Shown piece after piece: positions 14,147-14,705 of a stretch of DNA of 14,705 nucleotides. Under the pieces are notes generated by a model. The model was not told the DNA's origin, did no database searches, and saw only the letters and a list, made by a program, of their open reading frames with translations. Location of the stretch: positions 1 to 14,705 of the forward strand of contig PALY01000144.1 of the NCBI GenBank assembly GCA_002707085.1, read 5' to 3'. The DNA is from Deltaproteobacteria bacterium. Lineage in GTDB: Bacteria; Myxococcota_A; UBA796. Numbering within the stretch: the first letter of the stretch is position 1; every line of letters starts with the position of its first letter. The translations under genes were made by a program, and so were the position numbers.

Positions 14147-14329
14147 AATTTATAATGGGTTAAACATCGCGCCTTGGATCTAAATGGGTATCGTTTCTAT
14201 TTTGTCGTATCTTTGAGCCAAGCGAAAATTAGCCTGAAAAGGGTATAGAAAGTGGGAAAAATAGGCTCTAGTTATTTTGCTCCAGTGGTGATTCTGATTG
14301 AGCTGATCTAATATAGATGATGAAACAGA

Positions 14330-14342
14330 TGAATAATATTCA
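14330..14342. promoter_or_regulatory. MetR-type operator (TGAA-N5-TTCA) before metR
   Basis: TGAATAATATTCA is an exact match to the known MetR consensus TGAA-N5-TTCA, with arms extended to TGAAT/ATTCA. It ends six bases before the metR start codon, covering the place where a Shine-Dalgarno would be. This suggests autoregulation by MetR, as in enterics. Confidence 0.7.
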
Positions 14343-14348
14343 TGCAAA

Positions 14349-14705
14349 GTGATTGAATTAAGACATTTACGAACGTTGGTTGCTCTTCGAGATACAGGGA
14401 GCCTAGTTGAAGCGGCGGATCGGCTGTTTCTAACCCAGTCTGCACTGTCTCATCAACTAAAAGACCTTGAGGACCGCCTCGAGTGCACCTTGTTTGTGCG
14501 CAAAACCAAGCCGCCTAGATTCACGAGCGCTGGACGCCGCCTGTTGGAACTTGCAGATGAGGTCAATCCTATGGTGCGGACTGCTGAGCGAGATATAGCA
14601 CGGTTGGCTGGAGGTGAAGCAGGGCGGTTGCATATCTGTATAGAGTGCCATAGTTGTTTCCAGTGGTTGATTCCTGCGATAGACAAATATCGAAGCAACT
14701 GGCCA
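14349..14705 (+). CDS. metR: LysR-family methionine regulator MetR, 3' end missing
   Basis: The frame starts at the GTG at 14349 and is open to the end of the window, giving 119 residues of an expected protein of about 300. The winged helix-turn-helix is complete: GSLVEAADRLFLTQSALSHQ then LKDLEDRL and LFVRK, residues about 19-56. The match to E. coli MetR is close throughout, including MIE-RHL at the N-terminus, RFT.AG, and the diagnostic IECHSC.QWL.PA segment at the beginning of the effector domain, which binds homocysteine. MetR activates metE, metH and related genes in response to homocysteine and represses itself. The GTG start aligns exactly with the enteric Met1, and an upstream ATG run is closed by a TGA. 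It is probably transcribed alone, its upstream neighbour being decayed sequence. Confidence 0.92.
   Translation, partial: MIELRHLRTLVALRDTGSLVEAADRLFLTQSALSHQLKDLEDRLECTLFVRKTKPPRFTSAGRRLLELADEVNPMVRTAERDIARLAGGEAGRLHICIECHSCFQWLIPAIDKYRSNWP

Larger units (their letters stand above)
13008..14329. other. Long stretch without a recognisable intact gene
   Basis: About 1.3 kb in which both strands break up into short frames. Minus-strand pieces such as the frame at 13028-13237 (MFDTINIAMLKRDGITESV and on) and KEVSKQDKRKDVFTHWIMKQ near 13500 read like protein but are interrupted. I see no RNA gene, repeat array or insertion sequence end. The likeliest reading is decayed genes on the minus strand, possibly one or two, now unidentifiable. 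Confidence 0.45.

Noticed and set aside
1..14705. CRISPR array, prophage, insertion sequence or toxin-antitoxin pair
   Set aside because: No regular direct repeats, terminal inverted repeats, transposase, integrase or toxin-like genes were seen on either strand.

Overview
The window looks like a chromosomal segment of a gammaproteobacterium, possibly an uncultured marine one. The grounds are a full-length exonuclease I (SbcB), a MetR regulator very close to the enteric protein, standard SLC13/DASS and choline/betaine-type transporters, and ordinary TAA/TAG/TGA stop use. Genus and species cannot be read from the sequence. There is no phage, insertion sequence, CRISPR array, rRNA or tRNA that I can support.

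Layout. (1) 1-2120: the 3' part of a zinc aminopeptidase gene (plus strand) converges on a DASS-family anion transporter (minus). (2) 2203-5809: an apparent plus-strand operon of sbcB, an ABC ATPase and a fused substrate-binding/permease protein of the choline/glycine-betaine class. (3) 5810-6443: little intact coding, only short minus-strand reading frames that look like the decayed end of the next operon. (4) 6444-9227: a tightly overlapping minus-strand operon apeB-bpsA-speD. SpeD would supply decarboxylated SAM and BpsA would use it to build branched polyamines. (5) 9228-9456: a divergent control region whose plus side carries a sigma70-like promoter, a SAM-II riboswitch and an intrinsic terminator. 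(6) 9457-10674: the riboswitch-controlled cystathionine gamma-synthase-family gene. (7) 10722-12563: msrA (minus) and a PatB/MalY-type C-S lyase (plus), divergently arranged. (8) 12582-14329: a long poorly coding stretch with a cyclic-nucleotide-binding-domain pseudogene and other remnants. (9) 14349-end: the 5' part of metR with a perfect MetR-type operator just ahead of its start.

The right two thirds is organised around SAM and methionine. The riboswitch gene and the PatB/MalY gene fit the two transsulfuration steps from an activated homoserine through cystathionine to homocysteine. MsrA repairs oxidised methionine, MetR regulates methionine synthesis, and the divergent operon consumes SAM for polyamines.

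The most interesting system is at 9294-9457. A SAM-II aptamer begins at the predicted transcription start. Its 3' pseudoknot strand can alternatively form a 9-bp antiterminator with the 5' arm of a strong intrinsic terminator. This gives a complete SAM-off transcription switch readable from sequence alone. Second is the bpsA-speD pair in an apparently ordinary gammaproteobacterium, with a SpeD in which the usual processing histidine is asparagine.
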